Shown here: positions 46,329 through 59,100 of the stretch, in pieces | How positions within the stretch are numbered: position 1 is the first letter of the stretch | Layout: every line of letters starts with the position of its first letter | Source of the DNA: Megachile rotundata | Taxonomy: Eukaryota > Arthropoda > Insecta > Hymenoptera > Megachilidae | Assembly: GCF_050947335.1 (NCBI RefSeq) | Contig: NC_134993.1 | Location: 14,694,001-14,758,000 of the forward strand | Direction of reading: 5' to 3' | DNA: 64,000 nt | Notes under the pieces: generated by a model | Told to the model about the DNA's origin: nothing | Database searches by the model: none | Seen by the model: the letters and a program-made list of their open reading frames with translations, nothing else | Translations under genes and position numbers: made by a program

Positions 46329-46618
46329 GCTGTTCGGCAACGGAGTGTCTGAGCGTCGCCAAGGAGACAGAAGGACGCCCGCGTCGTCTCCGGCCAGCGT
46401 CGCGGCGGTGAGAAGCACGCCATCGTCGACCTCTCAACAGCAGCAGCAGCAGCAACAATCGCAACAACCGCAACCGAATCCTCCGAACCCTCCCACGTCC
46501 CCAAGTTCTCAGCCCCTCAGTCTCCAAGAGCTCACCGTAAGGACAATCACCATGACGAGAGATCCCCCGGACTCTCACCATGGCTTTGGGATCTGCGTGA
46601 AGGGTGGCAAGGACGCAG
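46329..46618 (+). CDS. dysc: dysc coding exon 2, poly-Q linker and start of PDZ1
   Basis: Acceptor TTGACGCAG; donor GCAG then GTGAGA; phases 2 and 1. It encodes residues about 108-205: a basic/Ser-rich stretch, a glutamine run (8 Q, CAG-encoded, then QQ pairs), a Pro/Ser stretch, then PDZ1 from about residue 172 with ELTVRTITMTRD and the carboxylate-binding loop GFGICVKGG (GLGF-type). The Q run starts close after TSSTSQ. Confidence 0.9.
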
Positions 46619-46920
46619 GTGAGATCCGAAGTACCTTCAGGCTTCCCCCGTCGCCGTACTTCGCGCCTCAAGATCGAGGTATCTTCCGAAACTGTGACTT
46701 TCATTGCCGTTTGACCTTCTTGGCGCCTGTGCTTAAAGAACGTCGATCGCCATCGAACGTTTCCGATCAAGCTCCTGTAGTTCTCTTGTTTTATTAGGCA
46801 GCTAGGTAGCTAGTTCGCTAGACAGTTAGACAGCTTGTTTATACAGAATGTATAATATTGTATATTTCGGTGACAATTGATGTATATTATATATGTCGGT
46901 ACAATTAATATTGTTATACG
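46619..46920. other. dysc intron 2, left end
   Basis: Reading past the donor gives no PDZ-like continuation, so splicing at 46619 is preferred. Confidence 0.6.
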
Positions 46921-46924
46921 TAAC

Positions 46925-47058
46925 TAAAATTGAGAATGTAAAATTGAGATTGTAAATTGAGATTGTAAATTGAGATTGTAAATTGAGATTGTAAATTGAG
47001 ATTGTAAAATTCAGATTGTAAATTGAGATTGTAAAATTGAGATTGTAAATTGCGTGCG
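46925..47058. repeat. 13-14 bp repeat (TTGAGATTGTAAA)
   Basis: About ten tandem copies with single-base length differences. Confidence 0.92.
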
Positions 47059-49195
47059 TACTATAACAGCGTTGAATCATAGCAAACTATGTCGTGAGTA
47101 GAAGATATTGAGAGATGTCTCACAATTTTGGATTTAACGAAAGAAAATCAAGAAGATTTGGAAATAGAATCGATGGCGATCGACGTCTTTGCATGGCGAC
47201 GTCCACCGAGAACTCTGGCCAGGTTCACACCCATCTCTCATTGGCAATAGTGTCACCGACGACACCCTGTGCTTCCTGTGCTTCAGCACAGCTGTATTTC
47301 CACTGCTATCCTCTCGAACTTTTCGATCGAAGGCGAATTTTAAGCAGCCAACGAACCGCCTTAAACTCAGCCCTCAACTAGTTTCTTTTGAGAGATCAGA
47401 ATAATTTTGAATCGTTCGTTGGAGGCTTGTGGATAGCAGGGAAAAATATTTCCGATCATTAAGTCACTTTCCATTCCAGCCACGGTCTTCGAATGAAAGA
47501 ATTCTGATCGCGTTTCGCCTCGATTTTCTCCTTTCTTGTTCTTTTAACGGCGTTCCTTTCGCTGATGAAAGGAAAATGTTGGTTCCTTTGGACCGCGGTT
47601 CTATGGAAAACAAAATGTGAACTTGTTCTTTCTCTTTCGGAGAGGGAAACTTTAACACCAAACCTGATGGTGTGAAACACTTAGTCTGAAGTTAAAAATG
47701 AATAAATGATAAAGCATAGATTAATGTATACGTTAGTTCTTTATCTTCATGAAGATTAGCAATGATTCTAAAAAGATTGTCCTAACAAATTTTGTAAGAT
47801 AGAAACTTGTAAAAGGGTCAAACCCTTCATGCGATCATGTGAGGTTTAGTGTTAAGGCTACCTTCAAACAAGTAAACCTATTTTCTAGTCTGCACAAGTA
47901 ACTTCTTGCTGCAGAGTAAAGTTAAAAAATTAGGCAAGTTTTCGAACGTTGTAAAGATTAGTGTACTTAAAATTTAATTTAGATGAAAGTATGCTGAGAT
48001 ATCAAACAAGTATGCTGAGATATCAAACGCGTAATCGTGAAATTCGCGAAAAGAGTTAAAAAGGTCCGCCACACTAAAAGTCAAAGACAAAAGTCTGTAG
48101 GCTGGCAAATTGCGTTCCAAGGTTCGCAATTAAATTGAGGATGACGTGGCCCGCTATCGGTGATTAGCAAAAAGCGTGAAGTGGTGGATCCGAGGGTAGA
48201 CGCGAACTGGTGGCCTTGGTGTATTTACAATGGGGGCAGTTCGAGCGGGTAATTAGCAATGGCAGCTAATTGAGCCGCGATAGGATGGCGGAGGTTTAAT
48301 GACGCGTCCCTAATTGCCGGTAACCGTGGCGGATTTTTTTTATCCCGCGGCAAAACGGATTAACCGGACGTGTAATTGGTGTAATCAGTTCGGAGAATCG
48401 GGTGCACGCGACGACTGGAAAAAGACGATCGAGATTCGAGCAGAATTTTTCTGACTGTTTCGAAACAAAGGGAAAGAACAAGATAGAGAAGTTTTCCAAA
48501 GAAGTTGAATAAGTTAGAAATCCCCGTTCAGGATCCGAGCATCCCTCGAGGTCCGGTTTCACGGTTTCGAGTCTCGTAAACTTCACGCTTGATCACGGCG
48601 CAGCGCACACGCACTGTAAACGATCGCTTCACGCTTCGTCCTCGTCGAGATTCGAGCGTGAAACCGAGTTTTATACTTTCAATCGTTATCGTGGATCCTG
48701 CGGGGAAACAGCCACAAACGACGTCCAGGTATTTCGTATTCGAAAATGTTACAATTTCTCAACCGAGGTTTTTAAACCGATCACAGCAATCTTATCCTAA
48801 GAGCAATCTTAAGCAATCTTATTCTGTTTACAATTCGCGTTAAAGCGTCGAAATGTCCGATCGAAGTAATAAAAATCACGTGAAACCGTGTTTAAATTTT
48901 CTTCCCATCGACTGATATTCCGAGCACGAAAGCAAAAAAAGTAGGGCGAACGATCGATCGTTAACGTTTTCGAAGAAACATCCGACGAAACCTTGGCGTC
49001 GTTTCGAGCTGGACGAAATCGAAATAAGCCAACTGGCGGTGTCTTTCTTGTTTTCTGTTTCGCTGTACCAGAAGCGCAGTCAGGTAACTCATCAACCATA
49101 CGAAAGGCATAAAGAATGTAAGGAAAAACAATGAGAGCGAAAGGGAGAAGGAATGAAAGAACATTTGCATATACACAAAGAAGTCGTTGGGAGAT
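47059..49195. other. dysc intron 2, unique
   Basis: No exon supported. A 19-bp word GTATGCTGAGATATCAAAC occurs twice in tandem at about 47990-48027. Confidence 0.55.
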
Positions 49196-49199
49196 TGAA

Positions 49200-50458
49200 A
49201 CCTCCGAAAATTTCGAACGAAATATTTTTTATTAAAACGCTTTTGTCAAAGTAACTGTACTCAAAGTAATAGCTTTTGAAACAAGGGAAATGTTTGTATA
49301 AATTGTCATCGATGTTCAAAAGTTAGGACAAGATGTTTAAAGTCGATGTATCGAAATTTCGAACGAGATCTTTTTTATTAAAACGCTTTTGTCAAAGTAA
49401 CTGTACTCAAAGTAATAGCTTTTCAAACAACAGAAATGTTTGTATAAATTGTTACTGATGTTCAAAAGTTAGGGCAAGATGTTTAAAATCGATGTATCGA
49501 AATTTCGACCGAGATCTTTTTTATTAAACCGTCTTTTAACTATCGTCATAGTAACTGTAATTTTGTCAAAGTAATAGCTTTTTAAACAAGGGAAATGTTT
49601 GTATAAATTGTTACTGATGTTCAAAAGTTATGACAAGATGTTTAAAATCGCCTGTATCGAAATTTCGAACGAGATCTTTTTTATTAAAACGTCTTTTAAC
49701 TATCGTCATAGTAACTGTACTTTTGTCAAAGTAATAGCTTTTCAAATAACATAAATGTTTATATAAATTGTTACTGATGTTCAAAAGTTATGACAAGATG
49801 TTTAAAATCGCCTGTATCAAAATTTCGACCGAGATCTTTTTTATTAAACTGTCTTTTAACTATCGTCAAAGTAACTGTAATTTTGTCAAAGTAATAGCTT
49901 TTTAAACAAGGGAAATGTTTGTATAAATTGTTACTGATGTTCAAAAGTTAGGGCAAGATGTTTAAAATCGCCTGTATCGAAATTTCGAACGAGATCTTTT
50001 TTATTAAACCGTCTTTTAACTATCGTCATAGTAACTGTACTTTTGTCAAAGTAATAGCTTTTCAAATAACAGAAATGTTTGTATAAATTGTTACTGATGT
50101 TCAAAAGTTATGACAAGATGTTTAAAATCGCCTGTATCAAAATTTCGACCGAGATCTTTTTTATTAAACCGTCTTTTAACTATCGTCAAAATAACTGTAC
50201 TTTTGTCAAAGTAATAGCTTTTCAAATAACAGAAATGTTTATATAAATTGTTACTGATGTTCAAAAGTAATGACAAGATATTTAAAATCGCCTGTATCGA
50301 AATTTCGACCGAGATCTTTTTTATTAAACCGTCTTTTAACTATCATTAAAGTAACTGTACTCTCGTCAAAGCTTTTCAAATAACTATTTGTATAAATTGT
50401 TACTGATGTTCAAAAGTTAGGGCAAGATGTTTAAAATCTCCTGTATCGAAATGTCAGT
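49200..50458. repeat. About 160-bp tandem repeat, 8 copies
   Basis: GAGATCTTTTTTATTAAA recurs at about 160-bp intervals in the middle of the array (first copies shorter, about 145 bp), with AAGTAATAGCTTTTCAAA and TGTTCAAAAGTTATGACAAG in each. Neighbouring copies alternate between GAACGAGATC and GACCGAGATC forms, suggesting a two-unit higher-order cycle. Confidence 0.94.
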
Positions 50459-51685
50459 GGTTTCAATCTTCGGGTGATTTTCGACTATCCACGTCCAACA
50501 CTCACGTACACACACGTGCACACATTGAGTAACGATCGATGTCGCATGAGAGTGTTATGCGCAGATCGGCCGGGCTTGAGACTAGAGGGCAACGAGAGAA
50601 AGGATTTCCCGAAAGTATAACAAAAATGATTCTAAACAATTATGCCACGTTCGAACATTTCTCTGTCGATTACCCCATTCTTCCAGTTGGCTAACGAGTC
50701 GAAATTCTCCCCGCTTTTGAGACAGATTTTCCAGATAATCGAGCCAGCTCGTTTCTTTTTCTCCTCACAAAGGACGGTAAATCGAGTCTCTAAAAGTGGG
50801 AACAGGTGGCTGGACCCCGGATCGGAATACAGTTTCGATTGTCCCCGTTTCGAAGGGAACAAGTGTCCCTTTGCTCCTTCTTTTTGCTCGAGAGTTCTTT
50901 CGCTGACCAGCTTTGCGATGAGGACGGATTAACCTGGATACGTCTTTCGATTCGTACACTCGATTTTTGCCGTACACAACGAATTTTCAGAAATATAAAC
51001 ATGTAGTAAAATAATGTAAAAATTTGCACCCTTTGCACTCGAAGGTAATTTAACTATTTGCAAATAGCAATTGTAAAACTTAGATAAAAAGTTAAATGAA
51101 TTCTTTTGAGGCTATTAAAATAATTTCCATTATTGTTTGTTTCACTATGTGTATACATCACACGTGTCATATTACAAAATCAAGGTTATCAAGGTCATCA
51201 GTTAAAGCTTATTACAAATTATTGTATTAAATAAACGGTGACTGAGAGTCATCCCTCGAGCGCAGAGGGTTAAAGTAAATAATGTAGAGCGTGAAAGAAA
51301 CAGCTTATCATTCTACCACAAAGGAGCAAATTCCCAACGCAAATTTTCGCGTGATTCCGTTTGAAACTCCTCGCTCCGCAAAGATTCGAGGAATGTTAAA
51401 AGGATCCTTTCTCTCGTTCTTCCGACGATTTATCGTCAGAATTTTGCAATTATAGCAACCGAGGATGCCTCTAGGCTTAGCACGCCGGCATTTCGTTGCA
51501 TGACAGTGTATGATGCATATGCGCATAGTTTATGAATTTATAGAAGAAACACACGCGGGTTACACACACATAGAAGAAATTTGCGGTATAAATTTTCGCG
51601 GCGTCAAAGCTCGGGTTTTTAAGTACAAAGCACGTTTCTTGAGTGAAACATATTTTTTATGGGTAGCTTCCTTCTTTACTACTTT
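50459..51685. other. dysc intron 2, unique
   Basis: Open frames at 50642-51038 on both strands lack domains. Confidence 0.5.
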
Positions 51686-51689
51686 GATC

Positions 51690-52862
51690 TTTACGAATTG
51701 TTTTGAGTAAGAAATCAAGAGCAGATGAATACAGTGAAAGTACATTTTTGCAGTTAAGTTTATTGTTAAAATTTTTGTGAACAATTTTCAAATTCATTGG
51801 TTTAAAAGTTTAATAATATTGAAGGGAAAGTTGAATTTAATAAGGTTATTTTTTTAGTAACAATTTTTCTTTTCTTTAAAAAAGAAATTTTTACGAATTG
51901 TTTCGAGCAAGAAATCAAGAGTAGATGAATGCAGTGAAAGTAAATTTTTGCAGTCAAATTTATTGTTAAAATTTTTGTGAACAATTTTAAAATTGATTGG
52001 TTTAAAAGTTTAATAATATTGAGGGGAAAGTTGAATTTAATAAGTTATTTTTTTTAGTAATAATTTTTCTTTTCTTTAAAAAAGACATTTTTACGAACTG
52101 TTTCGAGTAAGAAATCAAGAGTAGATGAATGCAGTGAAAGTAAATTTTTGCAGTCAAATTTATTGTTAAAATTTTTGTGAACAATTTTGAAATTCATTGG
52201 TTTAAAAGTTTAATAGTATTGAAGGGAAAGTTGAATTTAATAAGTTATTTTTTTTAGTAATAATTTTTCTTTTCTTTAAAAAAGAAATTTTTACGAATTG
52301 TTTCGAGTAAGAAATCAAGAGTAGATGAATGCAGTGAAAGTAAATTTTTGCAGTCAAATTTATTGTTAAAATTTTTGTGAACAATTTTAAAATTGATTGG
52401 TTTAAAAGTTTAATAATATTGAGGGGAAAGTTGAATTTAATAAGTTATTTTTTTTAGTAATAATTTTTCTTTTCTTTAAAAAAGACATTTTTACGAACTG
52501 TTTCGAGTAAGAAATCAAGAGTAGATGAATGCAGTGAAAGTAAATTTTTGCAGTCAAATTTATTGTTAAAATTTTTGTGAACAATTTTGAAATTCATTGG
52601 TTTAAAAGTTTAATAGTATTGAAGGGAAAGTTGAATTTAATAAGTTATTTTTTTTAGTAATAATTTTTCTTTTCTTTAAAAAAGAAATTTTTACGAATTG
52701 TTTCGAGTAAGAAATCAAGAGTAGATGAATACAGTGAAAGTACATTTTTGCAGTCAAATTTATTGTTAAAATTTTTGTGAACAATTTTGAAATTCATTGG
52801 TTTAAAAGTTTAATAATATTGAGAGGAAAGTTCAATTTAATAAGTAATTTTTTAGTAATAAT
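51690..52862. repeat. 200-bp tandem repeat in alternating 400-bp dimers, 6 copies
   Basis: The unit (ACGAATTGTTTCGAGTAAGA, GTGAAAGTAAATTTTTGCAG, TTTAAAAGTTTAATA) recurs at exactly 200 bp. Copies alternate in details (AAAGAAATTTTTACGAATTG versus AAAGACATTTTTACGAACTG; AAATTCATTGG versus AAATTGATTGG). The identical 60-codon minus frames in every copy follow from this. Confidence 0.96.
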
Positions 52863-53550
52863 TTTTCTCTGTTCCAATATATTCATACAAGTGTAATATA
52901 CACATATGTAATACACATATGTAATATACACATGTGTAACATACTAATTAATTATTTTAAAAAATTCCTATTTGAAACATAAATCGAAAGAGTCGTAAAG
53001 GGTACGATAATCGAAAACACGTGTTAAGTCGCAGAAATTAATCGGAATGAGTTTCGAAGTGGTTTGAGTAATCGATTCGGAGGCTAAAGAACGATCACAC
53101 GGCAGGGAACGAGAAGAATAGGATTGAGCCTCGTTAGCGCGAAGTAATTAAGCAACAATTCTAATTGTAAGCAGCGGAACATACCGGATTATCTTCGTCG
53201 TTCCAATGCATTATGCATTACACAAATTAGTTCTGACTAACGATTCAACGTTTGTATCATTTCAATTGAGCAGCTAATTGCTTTAACCGTGAATCTGCTT
53301 TTGGATTTTCAAAACTCCCGAAATTTCGAGGGTACTTGGAAGCCTATGTTGTAGCTACGGAATGCTCAGACCACCCCTAGGGAATTTCCTAACGGTAATT
53401 GATCTGCTTTCTCGTCGATAGCCCAGTTAGGAGCTGGGATTAATCTGGCTAATAAAAGAGATAAGGGGAACAATGAGCTCGTTATACTGATTTAGTGATA
53501 TATTTTCTGAGATAGTAAAGTTTAATTTCGATAGAAGTATTTTCGATTAT
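52863..53550. other. dysc intron 2, unique
   Basis: A short TA/CA-rich stretch (ATGTAATACACATATGTAAT) at 52880-52940, otherwise nothing. Confidence 0.5.
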
Positions 53551-53554
53551 CTTA

Positions 53555-54185
53555 CTTTTTCTATGTGCAAATTGTAACTCGATTCAAATTACAAGTATTT
53601 TTTTGTCAAACTTTTTAAGTTTCATTGTGCACAAAAATTTATGACAAATCATAAGTAACTCGATTTCGATTCAAGGTACATTAAAAGTATTTTTTTGTCA
53701 AACTTTGTAAGCTTCAATGTGCACAAAAATTTATGACAAATCATAAGTGACTCGATTTCGATTCAAAGTACATTAAAAGTATTTTTTTGTCAAACTTTTT
53801 AAGCTTCAATGTGCACAAAAATTTATAACAAATCGTAATTAACTTCATTTCGATTCAAAGTACATTAAAAGTATTTTTTTGTCAAACCTTTTAAGCTTCA
53901 ATGTGCACAAAAATTTATGACAAATCATAAGTGACTCGATTTCGATTCAGAGTACATTAAAAGTATTTTTTTGTTAAACTTTTTAAGCTTCAATGTGCAC
54001 AAAAATTTATAACAAATCGTAATTAACTTCATTACGATTCAAAGTACATTACAAGTATTTTTTTGTCAAACTTTAATTTCAATGTACACAGAAATTTGTT
54101 AATCTGCGACGAATTTTAACTAACTCGATTTCTATTCAAAGTCCATTACAAGTATTTTTTGTCAAACATCCTAAGTTTCAACGTG
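53555..54185. repeat. About 91-bp tandem repeat, 7 copies
   Basis: GTATTTTTTTGTCAAACTTT recurs every 90-92 bp with CTTCAATGTGCACAAAAATT and ACTCGATTTCGATTCAAAG. End copies are diverged. Confidence 0.93.
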
Positions 54186-55115
54186 CACGAATCAACGACA
54201 AATCGCAACGAAACAACATTAAAACAGAAACGCTGCAAAAAGCTGTGCAAGAAATTAATTGTACACGGTGTGCATCTGATTAATGTTCTCACGAATTCTC
54301 GCCGCACGAGCTCGAATGCTCAGCCAGTCATCAACATTATTGCATCACATTACCATTTTTCTGCGGAAATGCGAGCGAAAAATAAACGTAGTCTTTGCGA
54401 AATTAAATAATTTACGAAAACTAGCAGAAGTTTTTAATTAAGTTTCCGCAGAAAAGTCCGTGCATGAACCTTGTCACAGTCCGTGAGAAACAGAGACACG
54501 CACCATATCGCAAGACACTGTTTTGCCTTCGCATATCTTCACATTTTTGCGCCGCTCCCTTGTTTCATTTGACAAACACGATCCCCTGTGATTCTACCCA
54601 TGACGCCGAACTTGCCAATTTCGGTGGAACGGGAAAATTTTTACTGATCGTTTCGACCACCCTTGCATTCTAATGGACCGATTTCTTCGTGATTTATGGA
54701 GTCTCAGGTTCGCCTTTTCTCGGGGTGCGAGCTGAATCACAATACTGGACGGACACTTTGACCTTTCTGTGACGTTACATTTACGGTTTCGTGTCGAATT
54801 TTCAAACTGAAACTAAAGTAAAAAAGAAAAGAAATAAATTACGTAAATCTTGATGAAAATTAAAAAAATACCTTTGCAATTTAAAATAAGAAATCTAAGA
54901 TCAGTGTACCGTGAATCTAGTCTTAAAAAGTCAGAGGAGAACTCTGAAAATTTTTGACGATGAAAAGGACGAGCGCGAAGCGTAATAAGATCCGAAAGGG
55001 TTAATGACGAAAGTTCGAAAAAAGCGTCCTGGGTGGAAGATTTTAGCCAGCACCGCTCGTGGACCGGTCGCCAGGCAGCTTCCGGCCTGATGGAAAGTCT
55101 GTGAATTGTTCTCAG
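54186..55115. other. dysc intron 2, right end
   Basis: Unique, ends in the acceptor GAATTGTTCTCAG. Confidence 0.6.
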
Positions 55116-55246
55116 GGGTGGGTGTCTACATTTCGAGGGTGGAGGAAGGTTCGGTGGCCGAGCGTGCTGGACTGAGGCCAGGAGACACCATCTTGGAGGT
55201 GAACGGCACACCCTTCCGGGCGGTGACCCACGAGGAGGCCCTCAAA
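55116..55246 (+). CDS. dysc: dysc coding exon 3, core of PDZ1
   Basis: Phase 1 in (G+GG = Gly), phase 0 out at AAA then GTGAGT. Residues about 205-248: VGVYISRVEEGSVAERAGLR, then PGDTILEVNG and the helix-2 segment THEEALK, all hallmark PDZ elements. It continues directly the GGKDAG end of exon 2. Confidence 0.93.
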
Positions 55247-55490
55247 GTGAGTTTCTATCTTTCTACACGCTTTTCAATATCTTACTCGTTATCGATACCT
55301 TTCAACCCTCCTTATAACAAAATATACTTCAAACCCTTGCCCCACAATTTGTCGGCTGTCGAACCCTACAATATTACACCAGAGAAATTTGAAATATTAT
55401 GTCTGATATTGTACAATCGTTGACTATGGAAATTGGACTTGAATTTCGAGTTGAAGCGTTATTAAAAATTCCAGCAAAATTGATGACAAG

Positions 55491-55610
55491 TGGAGTGCGT
55501 CACGGATGCGTCATGAACAAGTCGGGAGTGCGTCATGAATGGGTCATGAATGCATCATGAGTATGTCGTGAGTGCGTCATGATTGCGTCATGATTGTACC
55601 ATGAGAGCCA
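55491..55610 (+). repeat. Short GTGCGTCA array F0
   Basis: Follows AAAATTGATGACAAGTGGAGT, similar to the end of the leader in C and F. It runs directly into the hairpin at 55611, just as the array of unit C1 runs into C2. Confidence 0.85.
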
Positions 55611-55765
55611 GGTGCGTCGCACCTAATGTACAATTTTAAAACAACCAAAACAAATCGAATTTGTATACTCTATTAGTATGCTGTCGTTCATTATGCAAAT
55701 TACTATTGAACTTCAAATTATACCGTACGAAAGATTCAAGTAAAATTGATCACAGCTGGAGCGCG
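55611..55765 (+). repeat. Leader of array F with hairpin
   Basis: GGTGCG-T-CGCACC (55611-55623), then TAATGTACAATTTTAAAACA, TTATGCAAATTACTATTGAA, CTTCAAATTATACCGTACGA and GATCACAGCTGGAG. Nearly the same as C2, more than 36 kb away. Confidence 0.92.
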
Positions 55766-56757
55766 TCGTGAGTGCGTCATGAACAAGTTGCGAGTGTGTC
55801 ACAAGTGCGTCATGAACAAGTCGGGAGTGCGTCATGAATGCGTCATGAATATGTCATGAGTGCATTATGAATGCGTCGAGAGTGCGTCACGAATGCGTCA
55901 TGAATATGCCACGGGTGCGTCATGGCTGTATCTCGAGTGCGTCGCGACTGTATCTCGAGTGCGTCGTGATTGCGTCATGACTGTATCTCGGGTGCGTCAT
56001 GAGTGCGTCACGACTGTATCTCGAGTGCGTCACGATTGCGTCGTGACTGTATCTCGAATGCGTCATGAGTGCGTCGCGACTGTATCTCGAGTGCGTCACG
56101 ACTGTACCTCGAGTGCGTCATGATTACGTCGTAACTGTACCTCGAGTGCGTCATGATTGCGTCGTGACTGTATCTCGAGTGCGTCACGACTGTACCTCGA
56201 GTGCGTCATGATTGCGTCGTAACTGTATCTTGAGTGCGTCATGATTGCGTCGTGACTGTATCTCGAGTGCGTCGCGATTGCGTCGTGACTGTATCTCGAA
56301 TGCGTCATGAGTGCGTCACGACTGTATCTCGAGTGCGTCACGACTGTACCTCGAGTGCGTCATGATTACGTCGTAACTGTACCTCGAGTGCGTCATGATT
56401 GCGTCGTGACTGTATCTCGAGTGCGTCACGACTGTACCTCGAGTGCGTCATGATTGCGTCGTAACTGTATCTTGAGTGCGTCATGATTGCGTCGTGACTG
56501 TATCTCGAGTGCGTCGCGATTGCGTCGTGACTGTATCTCGAATGCGTCATGAGTGCGTCACGACTGTATCTCGAGTGCGTCACGATTGCGTCATGACTGT
56601 ATTGCGAGTGCGTCATGAGTGCGTCACGACTGTATCTCGAGTGCGTCATGAGTTTACAATGAGTGCGTCATGCGTGCATCATGAGTGCGTCGTGAGTGCG
56701 TCATGATTGTACCACGAGTGCGTCATAACTGCGTCACCAGTGCGTCACGAGTCAAAC
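55766..56757 (+). repeat. GTGCGTCA minisatellite array F
   Basis: Units GTGCGTCATGATTGCG plus TCGTGACTGTATCTCGA, mostly 33 bp with some 21-bp forms. A block of 242 bp is tandemly duplicated (about 56096-56337 and 56338-56579). It ends in GCGTCACGAGTCA. Confidence 0.96.
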
Positions 56758-58125
56758 ACCTGAAAATAGTACAAGAGATTTCAACCTTTGAATAATTAAA
56801 ACATCTCTTTCTCCCAGATGTTTGTACATAAACTCAAAAAACAAGGCAGACAAAATATAGGTTCTATTTTCATCCCAGAATCATTACAGAACCATAACGC
56901 AATTATAAAATCAGCGTAAATATAAACAGTAAAGTTGCACGAGTAACAAAGGTAGATTCCCAGCGTTAACCGAACGACAGATTGCTAATAAAATCCAAAT
57001 TCGTTTCGTCGCTTCTGTGTATCTTCGATTTTGGAACGTTTCCCCAAACACGAGCTCCTGGCGACGTGCCTGATCGCAATTAAAAATCAACATCGAATCA
57101 TCCGTGCCATTGGTGCGATCGAGGTCATACCCTGCTACCTTGAGATAACTTACCCTCTCAGAAATTACCTGTTTTGTACGGAAACGGAATTCTCACTGAC
57201 TAGGGATCGAAATCTTTGCTTAAAACTGGAGATCCGTAAATAGAGAATCTGCGAAGTGGCAAAATAACGCTGATTTCAGCTCGTTTAAAGTCCGTTTTGT
57301 CTTAGCCGATTGATGCCGACTGCAGCGGGACATCTTTGATCTCAATTATCAAGTGTACTTCTTTCTCTCCTCAGTTTTTACCGTGATTTCGCTTTTAGAT
57401 CTTTTTTTAAACCTCAGAAAATTTCGTGGGATCTCGCTTAATTTAACTTTGAAGCGACTTGACGAAAAAGCCAGCGGTTCGAGACTGGTTATCGTCAAAC
57501 TTTTAATAGTATTATCGTCCTTTATAAACTTAACTCATTCCTGCTTAACATTGTTTAATTTACTCGCCTTTCAAAAAATACAGAAACAGTAGTCTGCTCA
57601 CAATTAACTACCGTCTGATTACAATAAAAAGGAATTAAAACTGAAGACTACAAAAGAGTCCAAACAGAAAATCGATTAACTCGAAAATGAACCACGATGA
57701 AATGCGGATCAAACCGCAGACTAGAAATCGACCGAAACATCGAAGCAGAAGACTAATCGCGTACAAAAATTGATCAAAACGAAAAGTAGAATCAATATAA
57801 AGTTTCGCAGTGTCCAATAACCACGACGTCATCGAGACCTAGAAATTTCACGGTGTCGTCGAGCAGAAATGTAAGAACATGGACTCTATCGACTGGCCCG
57901 ATAGAAAAGAAGGGTCGCTCGAAGCACGCCACGACTAATCTCTGATGTAAACGCTTCTGATGAGTATCTCTGGATCCGGTATCTCGTCATACTCTCATAG
58001 TAGGTAGGGAGTTTCGAGACAAAAGCTCGTCGACAATGGGCCATCAAGGTTTCAGACTCGCTCGATGAAGAGGCACATAGCTACGCGAAAACTGCCTGCA
58101 AGTTTCGAACACATCGTTTTTTCTT
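56758..58125. other. dysc intron 3, unique
   Basis: No exon supported. Confidence 0.5.
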
Positions 58126-58129
58126 TCTG

Positions 58130-59100
58130 TTAGCAAAACCTATTTCGAACACTCTCTAATTAAAAATATCGACAGTCATTTTTACCCTCAGTCATCAAAA
58201 AATACAGACTTCTTTAACAAGGTTTACCAAACCCATACCACTTTTCAATTTATTTATTTATTCATTTATACGATTTTTTATTTCACAGACAGGGACTTTT
58301 CTATAGATGTTTTGTCAGCTGATTAATTTTGAGTCTGATTAGCCCAACTAGTTTTTCCAACCTAATCTTACCAGTTTGTTGTCGATTTTCTATTGGTGCA
58401 GTGATATAAAGAGACGTTTTAAAAATCCACAGTGTATCGAATAATTTTGAACAGCAATAGTTAGAAAAAAATTGCCAAAGGTATTCTCTGTTTGAGTCAC
58501 AGGAATATCCACTTTTTAATACTCCTTTTGATTATTTATTTATTCATTTATACAATTTTTAATTTCACAGACAGGGACTTTTCTGTAGATGTTTTGTCAG
58601 CTGATTAATTTTGAGTCTGATTAGCCCAACTAGTTTTTCCAACCTAATCTAACCAGTTTATCGTCGATTTTCTATTGGTGCAGTGATATAAAGAGGAACT
58701 TTTTAAAAATACACAGTGTATCGAATAATTTCGAACAGCAATATCCAATAGTTAGAAAAAAATTGCCAAAGGTATTCTCTGTTTGAGTCACAGGAATATC
58801 CACTTTTTAATACCCCTTTTAATTATTTATTTATTCATTTATACAATTTTTAATTTCACAGACAGGGACTTTTCTGTAGATGTTTTGTCAGCTGATTTAT
58901 TTTGAGTCTGATTAGCCCAATTAGTTTTTCCAACCTAATGTAACCAGTTTGTTGTCGATTTTCTATCTATGCACTGATATAAAGAGAGTTTTAAAAATCC
59001 AGTGTATCAAATAATTTCGAACAGCAATGGTTAGAAAAAAATTGCCAAAGGTACTCTCTGTTTGAGTCACAGGAATATCCGTTTTTTACCCCCTTTACAG
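58130..59100. repeat. About 285-bp tandem repeat, 3 copies
   Basis: CACAGACAGGGACTTTTCT occurs at about 58284, 58566 and 58857. Each is followed by GTTTTGTCAGCTGATTAATT, CCCAACTAGTTTTTCCAACC and CAGTGATATAAAGAG. Differences are mostly substitutions and a few short indels. Confidence 0.94.

Noticed and set aside
51690..52862. CRISPR-like regular spacing of repeats
   Set aside because: Whole 200-bp units are repeated with no unique spacers, no cas genes, and the window is clearly eukaryotic.
56096..56649. Repetitive frames with 11-residue THSRYSHDA-type units (also 19383-19661, 15778-16152, 38120-38503)
   Set aside because: Periods of 33 or 24 bp are multiples of three, so frames stay open without selection.
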